Made by a program: the position numbers and the translations under genes
Notes under the pieces: generated by a model
The model's database searches: none
The model's input: the letters and a program-made list of their open reading frames with translations, nothing else
Told to the model about the DNA's origin: nothing
Shown here: positions 42,065-49,532 of the stretch, one piece after another
How positions within the stretch are numbered: the stretch's first letter is position 1
Layout of the letters: the number at the start of each line of letters is the position of its first letter
Assembly: GCF_025263265.1 (NCBI RefSeq)
Contig: NZ_CP079869.1
Location: 3,658,001-3,722,000, forward strand
Direction of reading: 5' to 3'
Source of the DNA: Mycobacterium sp. SMC-4
GTDB lineage: Bacteria > Actinomycetota > Actinomycetes > Mycobacteriales > Mycobacteriaceae
Length of the DNA stretch: 64,000 nucleotides

Positions 42065-43891
42065 TCAGGACCCGGCGGATACGATCTCGTTGCGGACGTC
42101 GCGGGCTATGGCGTCGGGGTCGCGGAGGGCGGGGTCTCCGCAACCGCCCGCACCCGGCCCCTGATGGACCACGACATCACGCGCGGCAATCCGCACTCCC
42201 GCCTGCTTGCTGGACCGGAACTCGGTGCGGCCTGGCACGTCGCCGTCGACCAGCCGCCCGGACTCATCGACGATGCCGGCGAGCACGTCAGGGTCGCTGA
42301 GGCCGGTGCCGTCGGCCCAGGCATCGAGCCCACCGCGATAGATGGTGATGAAACCGCGGGTACCGCTGCTGCCGCCCAGCGCGCCCTGCGGTGCGATTCG
42401 GCACTGGTCGAGCTGGAACGAGCTCTCACAGTCGGCCAACGGCACGATCACGGTGCGGGTGGCCGGCCCACCGCGGTGCTGCCCGGGTCCTGCGGTGTCG
42501 GCGACGAACTCGCGTTCCAACAGCAATACCGGAAAGGTCTCTTCCTCGAGTTCGACCGAGGTCACCATGCAGTTGCCGCCCTCCATGAAGGTGTAGCAGC
42601 TGCCGTCACCCTGCGCGGTGCCACCGAAGGGCCCCTGGAACACGTTGATGAAAATGAACGGTGTCGGAATGCCGCCACGGGTGTCCGACCCGACGAAGCT
42701 CATGAACGGCACGTCGTCATAGTTCTCGGCCAGCGCCAAAGCCGGGTCAGCCTGTGACAACGCTCTTTTCACCAGGTTGATCGCCTTGGCGATGAACATG
42801 GTATGACCTGCGTTGGTGGACATCGGCGGCAGAGCGTGCAGACAGCAGCCGGGTGGGACCACTACGTGCACGGGACGGTAAGCGCCGGCGTTGGGGCTGA
42901 TGGAGTCCGGCAACGCCACCTGCAGTCCCAAATGGGCACCCGACACTGCGTCGGACCAAGTGCACGCGAAACCACCCCACTCGTTTCGGGATGAACCGGA
43001 GAAGTCGACCTCCACCTGGTCGCCGCGTTTGCGCACTGCGCAACGGATCAACATGGGGTCGCCATCCATGTTGTTGTCCATGTAGTCCTCGGCGGTGTAT
43101 TCACCGTCGGGGATCTGGTTCAGCGCCGCCCGCATCGCACGTTCGGTGTGGTCGAGGGTGTACTGGACGGCGCCGGCGTAGGCGTCGCGTCCGTAGCGGC
43201 GGATGTAGCGCAACACCATCTCGGCACCCAACGAGAGTGCCGAATGAATGACCTGCAGGTCGTTGATGCTGATCTCGGGGATACGGGTCTGCTCGGTGAA
43301 CAGCTCGACGGTCTCCCGGACCAACTGCCCCTCGCGGTACAGGTGTCGTGGCGAGATGCGGATCCCCTCGGCGTACATGTCGCGCTGCAACCCCGGCCCG
43401 AACCCGGTGGGAATCGGACCGCCGATGTCCAGCCAGTGGGTGATCGCCGCCGCGAAACCGATCAGCTCACCGTCGTCGAGGAAGATCGGCATCAAGGTGC
43501 CCACGTCGTTGATGTGGCTGCCGCCGCGGTACGGGTCATTGAAGATGATCACGTCACCGGGCTTGAAGTTCTCCACGCCCCAGTGCTCGATGGCCATCCG
43601 GGCGTAGTACTGGTTGATCACGTAGTGCCCGGGGGCAGCCGTTCCCATCGCGATCGCGTCGAAGTCGAGGTCGCGCTCCGCGTCCCGCGGCGCCAACAAG
43701 CCGATACCGAAGTCGTTCACCTCACTGAGCAGCGGGCTCAGCGCGGCTGTGTTGATCTTGATCTGCATCTGCAGGCCGATGTGCTCAAGCGCATGCCGAA
43801 TGACCTCGGCGGTGGTGAGATCCACGCCGTAGCGCGCTTGCACGTCGTGTGCGCCGAGAACCGACACGGGCTGCGGGGCCAGAGTTGTCAC
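42065..43891 (-). CDS. HyuB-type subunit of second ketone carboxylase/hydantoinase-like complex
   Basis: A 608-residue hydantoinase-B family protein of ordinary length. Motifs: FNDPYRGGSHINDVGTLMPI, THWLDIGGPIPTG (variant of the H-H-x-D-I-G-G site), EGIRISPRHLYREG, and GAGGCGDPALRDPD near the C-terminus. It starts with GTG in a GTGA overlap with the HyuA gene; a much longer open frame covering half the HyuA gene is a shadow. With HyuA and the zinc ribbon it makes an acxABC-like set. A 5-oxoprolinase or hydantoinase cannot be excluded, but the linked CoA ligase argues for ketone carboxylation. Confidence 0.85.
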   Translation of the reverse strand: MTTLAPQPVSVLGAHDVQARYGVDLTTAEVIRHALEHIGLQMQIKINTAALSPLLSEVNDFGIGLLAPRDAERDLDFDAIAMGTAAPGHYVINQYYARMAIEHWGVENFKPGDVIIFNDPYRGGSHINDVGTLMPIFLDDGELIGFAAAITHWLDIGGPIPTGFGPGLQRDMYAEGIRISPRHLYREGQLVRETVELFTEQTRIPEISINDLQVIHSALSLGAEMVLRYIRRYGRDAYAGAVQYTLDHTERAMRAALNQIPDGEYTAEDYMDNNMDGDPMLIRCAVRKRGDQVEVDFSGSSRNEWGGFACTWSDAVSGAHLGLQVALPDSISPNAGAYRPVHVVVPPGCCLHALPPMSTNAGHTMFIAKAINLVKRALSQADPALALAENYDDVPFMSFVGSDTRGGIPTPFIFINVFQGPFGGTAQGDGSCYTFMEGGNCMVTSVELEEETFPVLLLEREFVADTAGPGQHRGGPATRTVIVPLADCESSFQLDQCRIAPQGALGGSSGTRGFITIYRGGLDAWADGTGLSDPDVLAGIVDESGRLVDGDVPGRTEFRSSKQAGVRIAARDVVVHQGPGAGGCGDPALRDPDAIARDVRNEIVSAGS

Positions 43892-45930
43892 AGGCTGTCC
43901 TCCTCGATCTCGATGACCACATCGCCGAATTCGTTGACTGTCGCCACGTCCCCGGCGACGAGCACTCCGGTGTAGGTCTGTGCTTCGATCACTGCCGGGC
44001 CGTGCACCACCTGGCCCGGGGCGAAGTCGTCCGCCGTATAGATCGGCACGTCGTGATTGAGCTGACCCATCAGCGTGATGTCGCGGCGGCGCCTGGGTTG
44101 GGACGGTTGAGTGGCGGTCAGCCGGGGTGGCGACAGTCGCCGCTGGTCGGTCGAAACCGCGCGGGTACGCAGTGTCTGGACGTATATCGGGGCCGGCAGG
44201 CTGTAGCCGAATTGGCGCTGGTGCGCCGCCGCGAAAGCCTCGGTCAGATGCTCCATCGGCTGCGGATGTTGCGGGTCGATGATAGCGGCCAGTTCCCAGC
44301 GCTGTCCGAGATAGGTGGCGTCGACCCAGGCTTCGACCACGACACCTGAATTGCCGCGGCCACGTAGTTGCCCGGCGAGTGTGTCCAGACTCTGCCTGGC
44401 CCGAGCGCATATGTCCTCGGCTACCCCCGCCGAGACCGGCGCCATGATCGGGGTGACTTCCTCCTCGAAGGCCTGGGCGGTCAGCAATCCGAAAGCGGAG
44501 AACACACCCGACAGTGCAGGGGTGACCACCCGCTCCATCTGCAGCGCGCGGGCGATCTGGCTGGCCACCAGCGGACCGGCCGCGCCATAGCTCACCAGGC
44601 CGAACTCGCGCGGGTCGGCGCCGCGATACACCGTCAAGCGGCGCACAGCCTCGGCCATGTTGTGAATGGCAACTTCTACCGCGGTGCGGGCGACATCGGC
44701 GACACTCAGATTCAGGGCCGCCGCCAGTGGCGCGAACGCGGCCTCGGCGGCCGCCACGTCGGGATAGATCTCGCCACCAAGCGCCACCTCTGAATCCAGC
44801 ACGCCCAGTAGCAGGAACGCATCGGTGACGGTTGGTTGGCTGCCGCCGTGGCCGTAACAGGCCGGGCCCGGATCGCTGCCCGCACTCTCCGGCCCTACCT
44901 TGAGCCCACCGCCCTCGTCGAGGGTAATCAGGCTGCCCCCGCCCGCGCCGATGCTGTGGATTTCCACCACCGGTAGGCTCACCAGCAGGTCGTGCTCGAT
45001 CTCGAGTTCGCGCTTGACTGAGGCGCGGCCGTCCACCACCACGGCGACCTCGGTGCTGGTGCCGCCCATGTCGAAGCCGACCAGGTTGGGCATGGCCAAT
45101 CGCTCGGCGTAGGCCTGTACACCCATCACCCCGCCGACCGGCCCACTGTTCAACGTCGCCACAGGCCGCGAGGTAACCTGCTCGGCCGTGCTCAGGCCGC
45201 CGTCGTTGGTCATGAACATCAGTGGCGCGCTGATGCCGGCCTCGCGCAGCCGCCCTTCGACTCTCGACGTGTAGCTTTCCATCAGCGGTTGTACGTAGGC
45301 GTTGAGCACACACGTGCAGAATCGGTTGTACTCACGCGGGAACGGCGCCACCTCCGCCGAGGTACTCACGCTGACGTCAGGGAAGTGCTCACGGATGAGC
45401 TCGGCGGCCCGCTGCTCGTGTTGCGGATGCTTGTACGCGTGCAGGAAACATACGGCGATCCCCCGGCAGCCCTCCGCAACCAGCCGTTCGACTTCGTCCA
45501 GCAGCTTCTGCTCGTCGAGGCATACCAGCACTTCGCCGTCGGCCATGGTCCGTTCACTGACAGTGCGGCGGCGGTACCGCTCCACGATCGGTCGCAATTC
45601 ATGCGGTCGCCGCCAGCGGGGATCAACCATCGCATGCGATGGCCGCCACCCGCGCGCCATGTCGAGCAGATCGCGGTAGCCGTGGGTGGTCACCATGCCG
45701 ATCTCGGCCCCACCTCGGGTCAGGATCGCGTTGAGCGCCACCGTGGTGCCGTGCACGATCTGATCGACGGCTTTGTCGCCGGGCGCAGCCTTCTCCAGCG
45801 TACGAAGCAACCCATTCGCAAGGTCGTCATAGGTCGTCAGGGCTTTCGTGCCGATGCGCACTTCATCTCCGTCGGCGAGTACCAGGTCGGTGAAGGTCCC
45901 ACCGGTGTCGATGCCTATCCGCAGCGTCAT
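43888..45930 (-). CDS. HyuA-type ATP-binding subunit of second carboxylase-like complex
   Basis: A 680-residue hydantoinase-A family protein. Motifs: GIDTGGTFTDLVLADG, GTTVALNAIL, GFDMGGTSTEVAVV (glutamate replacing the usual final aspartate), GAGGGSLITLD, DPGPACYGHGGSQPTVTDAF and VSYGAAGPLVAS (altered from F-G-G-x-G-P). The phosphate-binding elements are mostly kept. The ATG at 45930 overlaps the TetR stop (ATGA), so it is translationally coupled to its probable regulator, and its own stop overlaps the HyuB start. Confidence 0.86.
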   Translation of the reverse strand: MTLRIGIDTGGTFTDLVLADGDEVRIGTKALTTYDDLANGLLRTLEKAAPGDKAVDQIVHGTTVALNAILTRGGAEIGMVTTHGYRDLLDMARGWRPSHAMVDPRWRRPHELRPIVERYRRRTVSERTMADGEVLVCLDEQKLLDEVERLVAEGCRGIAVCFLHAYKHPQHEQRAAELIREHFPDVSVSTSAEVAPFPREYNRFCTCVLNAYVQPLMESYTSRVEGRLREAGISAPLMFMTNDGGLSTAEQVTSRPVATLNSGPVGGVMGVQAYAERLAMPNLVGFDMGGTSTEVAVVVDGRASVKRELEIEHDLLVSLPVVEIHSIGAGGGSLITLDEGGGLKVGPESAGSDPGPACYGHGGSQPTVTDAFLLLGVLDSEVALGGEIYPDVAAAEAAFAPLAAALNLSVADVARTAVEVAIHNMAEAVRRLTVYRGADPREFGLVSYGAAGPLVASQIARALQMERVVTPALSGVFSAFGLLTAQAFEEEVTPIMAPVSAGVAEDICARARQSLDTLAGQLRGRGNSGVVVEAWVDATYLGQRWELAAIIDPQHPQPMEHLTEAFAAAHQRQFGYSLPAPIYVQTLRTRAVSTDQRRLSPPRLTATQPSQPRRRRDITLMGQLNHDVPIYTADDFAPGQVVHGPAVIEAQTYTGVLVAGDVATVNEFGDVVIEIEEDSL

Positions 45931-46547
45931 GCTGGGCCTCCGTTGTCGGTCTGTGTTGTGCTCATGCCGTAGATGAGGCGGCCAGCGAACGCCTCGGCAA
46001 TTTCTTCCGGGCTCAGCGGCCCGTCCGGCTGGTACCAAAAGGCCGTGAAGTTGCACGCGCCGAGGATCGCAAGCGCATCCACATATGGTGTGCCAGAACG
46101 AAACTCACCGGTTGTTACACCGTCTGCGATCACCGCTTCGAAGATCGCGCGGAATCGGTCGCGTTCGGCGGAGAGCATCGCGGCCATCTCACCGGTGAGA
46201 TGGCCGTACTCGCGCAGGAAGACGATGCCCTCGGAGTGGTAGGTGGCCGCTGTCTGGACAGTTTGGCTGATCAACTGACGCAGCTTTTCGGTCGCAGTCA
46301 GGTCGGCGGCCGCAACACGTTCGGAGTAATCGCGCAACCGGCTGGCGAACCGCTCGTGCAGAGCGAACAGCAGTGCTTCCTTGCTGGCCACGTGGTAGTA
46401 CAAGCCCGCCTTAGTCATGCCGGCCTCTTCGGCGATCTGACGCAACGACGCGTTGGCGAATCCCTCGCGTTCCATCACGCGAGCAGCTGCCACGAGGATA
46501 CGTTCGGGTATCTGCGGCTTTTCGAATACGGTGTCGGTTTCCGCCAT
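45927..46547 (-). CDS. TetR-family repressor of the carboxylase operon and mce operon 1
   Basis: A 206-residue TetR/AcrR repressor. The helix-turn-helix (about 33-62) reads ASLRQIAEEAGMTKAGLYYH, then VASKEALL; the C-terminal ligand domain resembles those of lipid-sensing mycobacterial regulators. It is the first gene of an eight-gene operon. A 30-bp palindrome ends about 15 bases before its start, so autorepression is likely. The same palindrome precedes yrbEA of mce operon 1. The inferred ligand is a CoA thioester or other intermediate of the encoded pathway. Confidence 0.87.
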   Translation of the reverse strand: MAETDTVFEKPQIPERILVAAARVMEREGFANASLRQIAEEAGMTKAGLYYHVASKEALLFALHERFASRLRDYSERVAAADLTATEKLRQLISQTVQTAATYHSEGIVFLREYGHLTGEMAAMLSAERDRFRAIFEAVIADGVTTGEFRSGTPYVDALAILGACNFTAFWYQPDGPLSPEEIAEAFAGRLIYGMSTTQTDNGGPA

Positions 46548-46562
46548 GGGTTCGCCCTTCGA

Positions 46563-46592
46563 TCAACTTTACCGGCCGGCCGGTCAAGTTGA
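46563..46592. promoter_or_regulatory. TetR operator palindrome before the TetR-led operon
   Basis: A 30-bp palindrome centred between 46577 and 46578. The arms begin TCAACTTTACCGG and end CCGGTCAAGTTGA, with a single T/C asymmetry. It starts 15 bases upstream of the TetR ATG, in the position of an autoregulatory operator. Its central 24 bp match the element before mce operon 1 (22210-22233) at 22 positions. Confidence 0.82.
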
Positions 46593-47079
46593 CGCTAGCG
46601 CGGCCTCTCGCTGACTGTCAAGGAGCCTGTCGCCTGCTCGAACATCCCCGCTCTGGCCCGGAGAAAGCACGAGTGCCCAAGCCGCCGACGTGGAGACTTC
46701 CGGTTCGCGTGGCAACGATGTCAGGTACTTAGCAGGCCTTCATACCCGCGTGCGGTCGCGATCAGCCCTCCGGCGACGTGGGCTTATTCCTCGTGACTGC
46801 GCAGGTCCACTCGGCGGATCCTGCCGGGTATCCCTTGGGCAGGGGATAGAGCTCGACCCGACCCACTTCAGACAAGGCGCCAGGTGATCGCGTGCGTATT
46901 CCAATATCCCCCTTGCCGTTTCGGCATTCTTCTGCCAACCCCCGGCGAGTGTGACGTACCCGTCGGGCACCGCCAGACGGGTGGCGCCGGGCTGTGGCAC
47001 CACTACGGCATCGACGAGCACACCGCGCTCGGGTCACAGCGCGCTCGCCACCACACCGCGGCCCTGGTATCGCACAGAG
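46593..47079. other. Intergenic region between TetR operon and DUF35-thiolase operon
   Basis: Besides the flanking operators, this stretch of about 490 bases holds no intact gene. Part of it (46762-47033) reads on the minus strand as the broken C-terminus of an acyl-CoA synthetase; the rest shows nothing I can identify. Confidence 0.5.
46762..47033 (-). pseudogene. Frameshifted C-terminal remnant of an AMP-forming acyl-CoA synthetase
   Basis: On the minus strand, one frame reads VDAVVVPQPGATRLAVP, then DGYVTLAGGWQKNAETARG and DHLAPC. The neighbouring frame continues GRVELYPLPKGYP. Joined, these match the C-terminal lid domain of medium-chain or aryl acyl-CoA synthetases (A-V-V-P-x-P-x-x-x-R-L-A-V-P-K-A-Y; L-A-P-Y-K-x-x-R-R-x-E-F-x-x-L-P-K). 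The frame changes near 46863, an in-frame TGA lies just upstream, the lysine/glycine (T-x-S-G-K) motif is gone, and no N-terminal part is present. This is an inferred alignment from recalled family patterns. Confidence 0.6.
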
Positions 47080-47098
47080 ATTCTCCCTAGACGAGAAC
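47080..47098. promoter_or_regulatory. Candidate operator ATTCTC-N7-GAGAAC
   Basis: This element has the same 6-7-6 layout as the one at 9948-9966 (one base differs in the right arm). It ends 25 bases before the GTG of the DUF35 gene, directly over the expected promoter. It suggests that this operon shares a regulator with the synthetase-amidohydrolase-hydratase genes near 9 kb. Confidence 0.5.
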
Positions 47099-47123
47099 GC
47101 CATTTCCAATTATTGTCAATCCC

Positions 47124-47546
47124 GTGTCGACCTCTCAGCGGGCGCTGGCGCCCGAAATCTCGACCTGGCCAGCCGAGAACCCACAGCTGATCGGGAGCCG
47201 GTGCGCCAGTTGTGGCGCGACCACCTTTCCGGTGCAGGCGCGCTGCCCGCGATGCAGCTCTGCCGACATGTCGGCGGTGCTACTGCCTCGCCGGGGCACC
47301 CTGGTCGCCTGGACCACCCAAGGCTTCCCGCCCGGCCCGCCGTACAAAGGCCCGACCGGCAACGACTTCATCCCGTTCGGCGTCGGGTTGGTGCAGCTTG
47401 ACGACGTGATCCGGGTCGAGGGCCGCCTCACCGAGAACGACCCGGCCAAGCTTGAGTTCGGCCAGCAGGTCGAGCTGACGATGATTCCGTTCACCACCGA
47501 TGAGGACGGCAGCGAGGTCGTCACCTTCGCGTTCAGGCCGGTCTAG
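47124..47546 (+). CDS. Zn-ribbon/OB-fold (DUF35) acyl-CoA-associated protein
   Basis: A 140-residue protein with a rubredoxin-like zinc ribbon (CASC at 27/30, CPRC at 41/44) and an OB-fold domain (RRGTLVAWTTQGFPPGPPYK, then FGVGLVQLDD). Such DUF35 proteins bind acyl-CoA and pair with thiolase-like enzymes; in steroid side-chain degradation, a DUF35 domain combines with the Ltp2 aldolase. Here it is a standalone gene, 13 bases before a thiolase-like gene, so the two probably form a complex. It starts with GTG. Confidence 0.83.
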   Translation: MSTSQRALAPEISTWPAENPQLIGSRCASCGATTFPVQARCPRCSSADMSAVLLPRRGTLVAWTTQGFPPGPPYKGPTGNDFIPFGVGLVQLDDVIRVEGRLTENDPAKLEFGQQVELTMIPFTTDEDGSEVVTFAFRPV

Positions 47547-47559
47547 GGAGGCCACGAGC

Positions 47560-48714
47560 ATGACCACCGCAGACAATTCGGTCGCGATCATCGGGGTGGG
47601 GCTGCACCCCTTCGGCCGGTTCGACAAGACCGCCATGGAGATGGGTGCCGAGGCGATCCAGGCCGCGCTCACCGACGCCAAACTGGACTGGAAGGATATT
47701 CAGTTCGGGTTCGGCGGTAGCTATGAGGTGTCCAACCCCGACGCGGTGACCCGTTTGGTCGGACTGACCGGAATCACGTTCACCAACGTCTTCAATGCGT
47801 GTGCAACCGCTGCATCGGCTATCCAGCAGACCGCCGACACCATCCGATTGGGCAAGTACGACATCGGTATCGCCATTGGACTGGACAAACACCCGCGCGG
47901 GGCATTCACCGACGACCCGGCGAAGTTGGCACTGCCGCAGTGGTACGCCAACAACGGGCAGTTCGTCACCACCAAGTTCTTCGGCATGAAAGCCAACCGC
48001 TACATCCACCAGCACGGCATCTCCGAGGAGACGCTCGCACGGGTGGCCAACAAGAACTTCCGCAACGGAGTGCTGAATCCGAATGCATTCCGACGCAAGG
48101 AAATCTCCGTCGAAGAGATCATGGCTTCGCCGGTGTTGAACTACCCGCTGCGGCAGTACATGTTCTGCGCGCCCGACGAAGGCGCGGCCGCGGTGGTGAT
48201 GTGTCGTGCCGAGATCGCCCACAAGTACACCGACAAGCCGGTTTACGTGCGCGCCAGCGAGATCCGCACGCGAACCTACGGCGCCTACGAGGTGCACGCG
48301 ACCTCAGCGCCGTTGGACGAGGATCCCTCGCCGACGGTGTTCGCTGCCCGGGCTGCCTACGAAGCCGCCGGCATCGGGCCCGAAGACGTCGACATCGCGC
48401 AGCTGCAGGACACCGATGCCGGAGCTGAGGTCATCCACATGGCCGAGACCGGCCTGTGCGCCGACGGCGAGCAAGAGAAGCTGCTGGCAGACGGTGCCAC
48501 CGAGATCGGGGGCAGCCTCCCGGTCAATACCGACGGCGGACTGATCGCCAATGGTGAGCCGATCGGCGCGTCGGGACTGCGCCAGATGCACGAGTTGGTA
48601 CGCCAGCTGCGCGGACAAGCCGGTGACCGCCAGGTACCCGGCGCACCGCGAGTGGGTCTGGCTCAGGTGTACGGCGCACCAGGAACCGCGTCGGCAACGA
48701 TCCTGTCGTTGTAA
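47560..48714 (+). CDS. Thiolase-fold protein lacking catalytic histidines (possible aldolase/Ltp2-like)
   Basis: A 384-residue thiolase-superfamily protein. Cys81 is present (NACATAASA), but both histidine motifs are changed: the H-D-x-F site reads QLQDTDAGAE and the G-H-P site reads ANGEPIGASG. The other three thiolases of this window keep both. A thiolase reaction is therefore unlikely. With its DUF35 neighbour it more resembles the Ltp2-type retro-aldolases, which use other residues. The ATG at 47560 follows a GGGAGG site. Confidence 0.8.
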   Translation: MTTADNSVAIIGVGLHPFGRFDKTAMEMGAEAIQAALTDAKLDWKDIQFGFGGSYEVSNPDAVTRLVGLTGITFTNVFNACATAASAIQQTADTIRLGKYDIGIAIGLDKHPRGAFTDDPAKLALPQWYANNGQFVTTKFFGMKANRYIHQHGISEETLARVANKNFRNGVLNPNAFRRKEISVEEIMASPVLNYPLRQYMFCAPDEGAAAVVMCRAEIAHKYTDKPVYVRASEIRTRTYGAYEVHATSAPLDEDPSPTVFAARAAYEAAGIGPEDVDIAQLQDTDAGAEVIHMAETGLCADGEQEKLLADGATEIGGSLPVNTDGGLIANGEPIGASGLRQMHELVRQLRGQAGDRQVPGAPRVGLAQVYGAPGTASATILSL

Positions 48715-48754
48715 ACCCCGGCCCGAAATCCGTTCCGCTACAGCGTGTCGTGTG

Positions 48755-49354
48755 TCACGGATCCGCCGGCAGCGGTTCACCCTCGAGCCGGCGCAACCAC
48801 TCCTCGCAGAAGGCGAAGGCCTCGTCGTGTCCGGTGCTGATACCCAGTGCCCGCTCCATCACGATCGCCTGGGACACCGCGGTGGCGAAGATGGTCCACA
48901 CCACCGGTGGCACGCCGTCGGCGACGGCACCGTGCCGGTGCAGAGCGTCGGCGATCGCCTGGTTCTGCACCTGCCGGAATTGCTCGGCGTGGTAGACGAT
49001 CTCGGCGCGCAGCGCCTTGCGATGGTTGGCCAGTCCCATGAACTCCATGGTCAGTCGAGTGGCTTCCGGAGCGGTGCTGAACCTCCACAACGCCCACAGC
49101 GGTTGTGCAGAACGCAGCGCGGACTGCAACGCGGTCATTCCTTCTTCGGCACGGCGGCGGAACACCGCCAGGAACAGGTCTTCCATCGTGCGGAAGTAGT
49201 AATGCACCAGTTGGGGTTTGAGACCCGCCCGGTCGGCGACGCGTCGCGACGTCACCGCGGCGTACCCCTCTTCGAGAAGCATCTGCTCGGCGGCGTCGAG
49301 CAGCACCACACGGTTCTTCGCGTCCGGCGCCCCGATACGTCGCGACGACGTCAT
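48755..49354 (-). CDS. TetR-family regulator divergent from P450
   Basis: A 199-residue TetR/AcrR regulator with helix-turn-helix VTSRRVADRAGLKPQLVHYY, then FRTMEDLF. The ATG at 49354 follows AGGGGAGT; an in-frame ATG upstream extends into the promoter. It diverges from a cytochrome P450 gene, and a strong 22-bp palindrome (49448-49469) lies between them. It is most likely the repressor of the P450 gene and of itself. Confidence 0.86.
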   Translation of the reverse strand: MTSSRRIGAPDAKNRVVLLDAAEQMLLEEGYAAVTSRRVADRAGLKPQLVHYYFRTMEDLFLAVFRRRAEEGMTALQSALRSAQPLWALWRFSTAPEATRLTMEFMGLANHRKALRAEIVYHAEQFRQVQNQAIADALHRHGAVADGVPPVVWTIFATAVSQAIVMERALGISTGHDEAFAFCEEWLRRLEGEPLPADP

Positions 49355-49447
49355 GCTCAACTCCCCTCTCCGGCGGGTGGCACACACAATCCCCAGCGCC
49401 GAGGCCGGCCCGGCACCCGGATCGATCTTGACCCTAACTCTCCGGTC

Positions 49448-49469
49448 ATGCTAAGCAGGTGCTCAGCAT
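49448..49469. promoter_or_regulatory. Palindromic operator between TetR and P450 genes
   Basis: A 22-bp inverted repeat (ATGCTAAGCA / TGCTCAGCAT around a central GG) in which nine of ten arm pairs match. It sits in the divergent promoter, 94 bases from the TetR start and 64 from the P450 start. It differs from both other operator types in the window, so the neighbouring TetR is the likely ligand. Confidence 0.65.
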
Positions 49470-49532
49470 TTGCCAAACCCCACGCCGTTTCTGTCATCGG
49501 CTCCACAACCCGCAGCCCGGGAGGCACTGGAC

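Noticed and set aside
43892..45313. The in-frame extension that would make the second HyuB protein 1082 residues
   Set aside because: The added part is a low-complexity shadow of the HyuA gene. The GTG at 43891 with four-base overlap gives the standard HyuB length.
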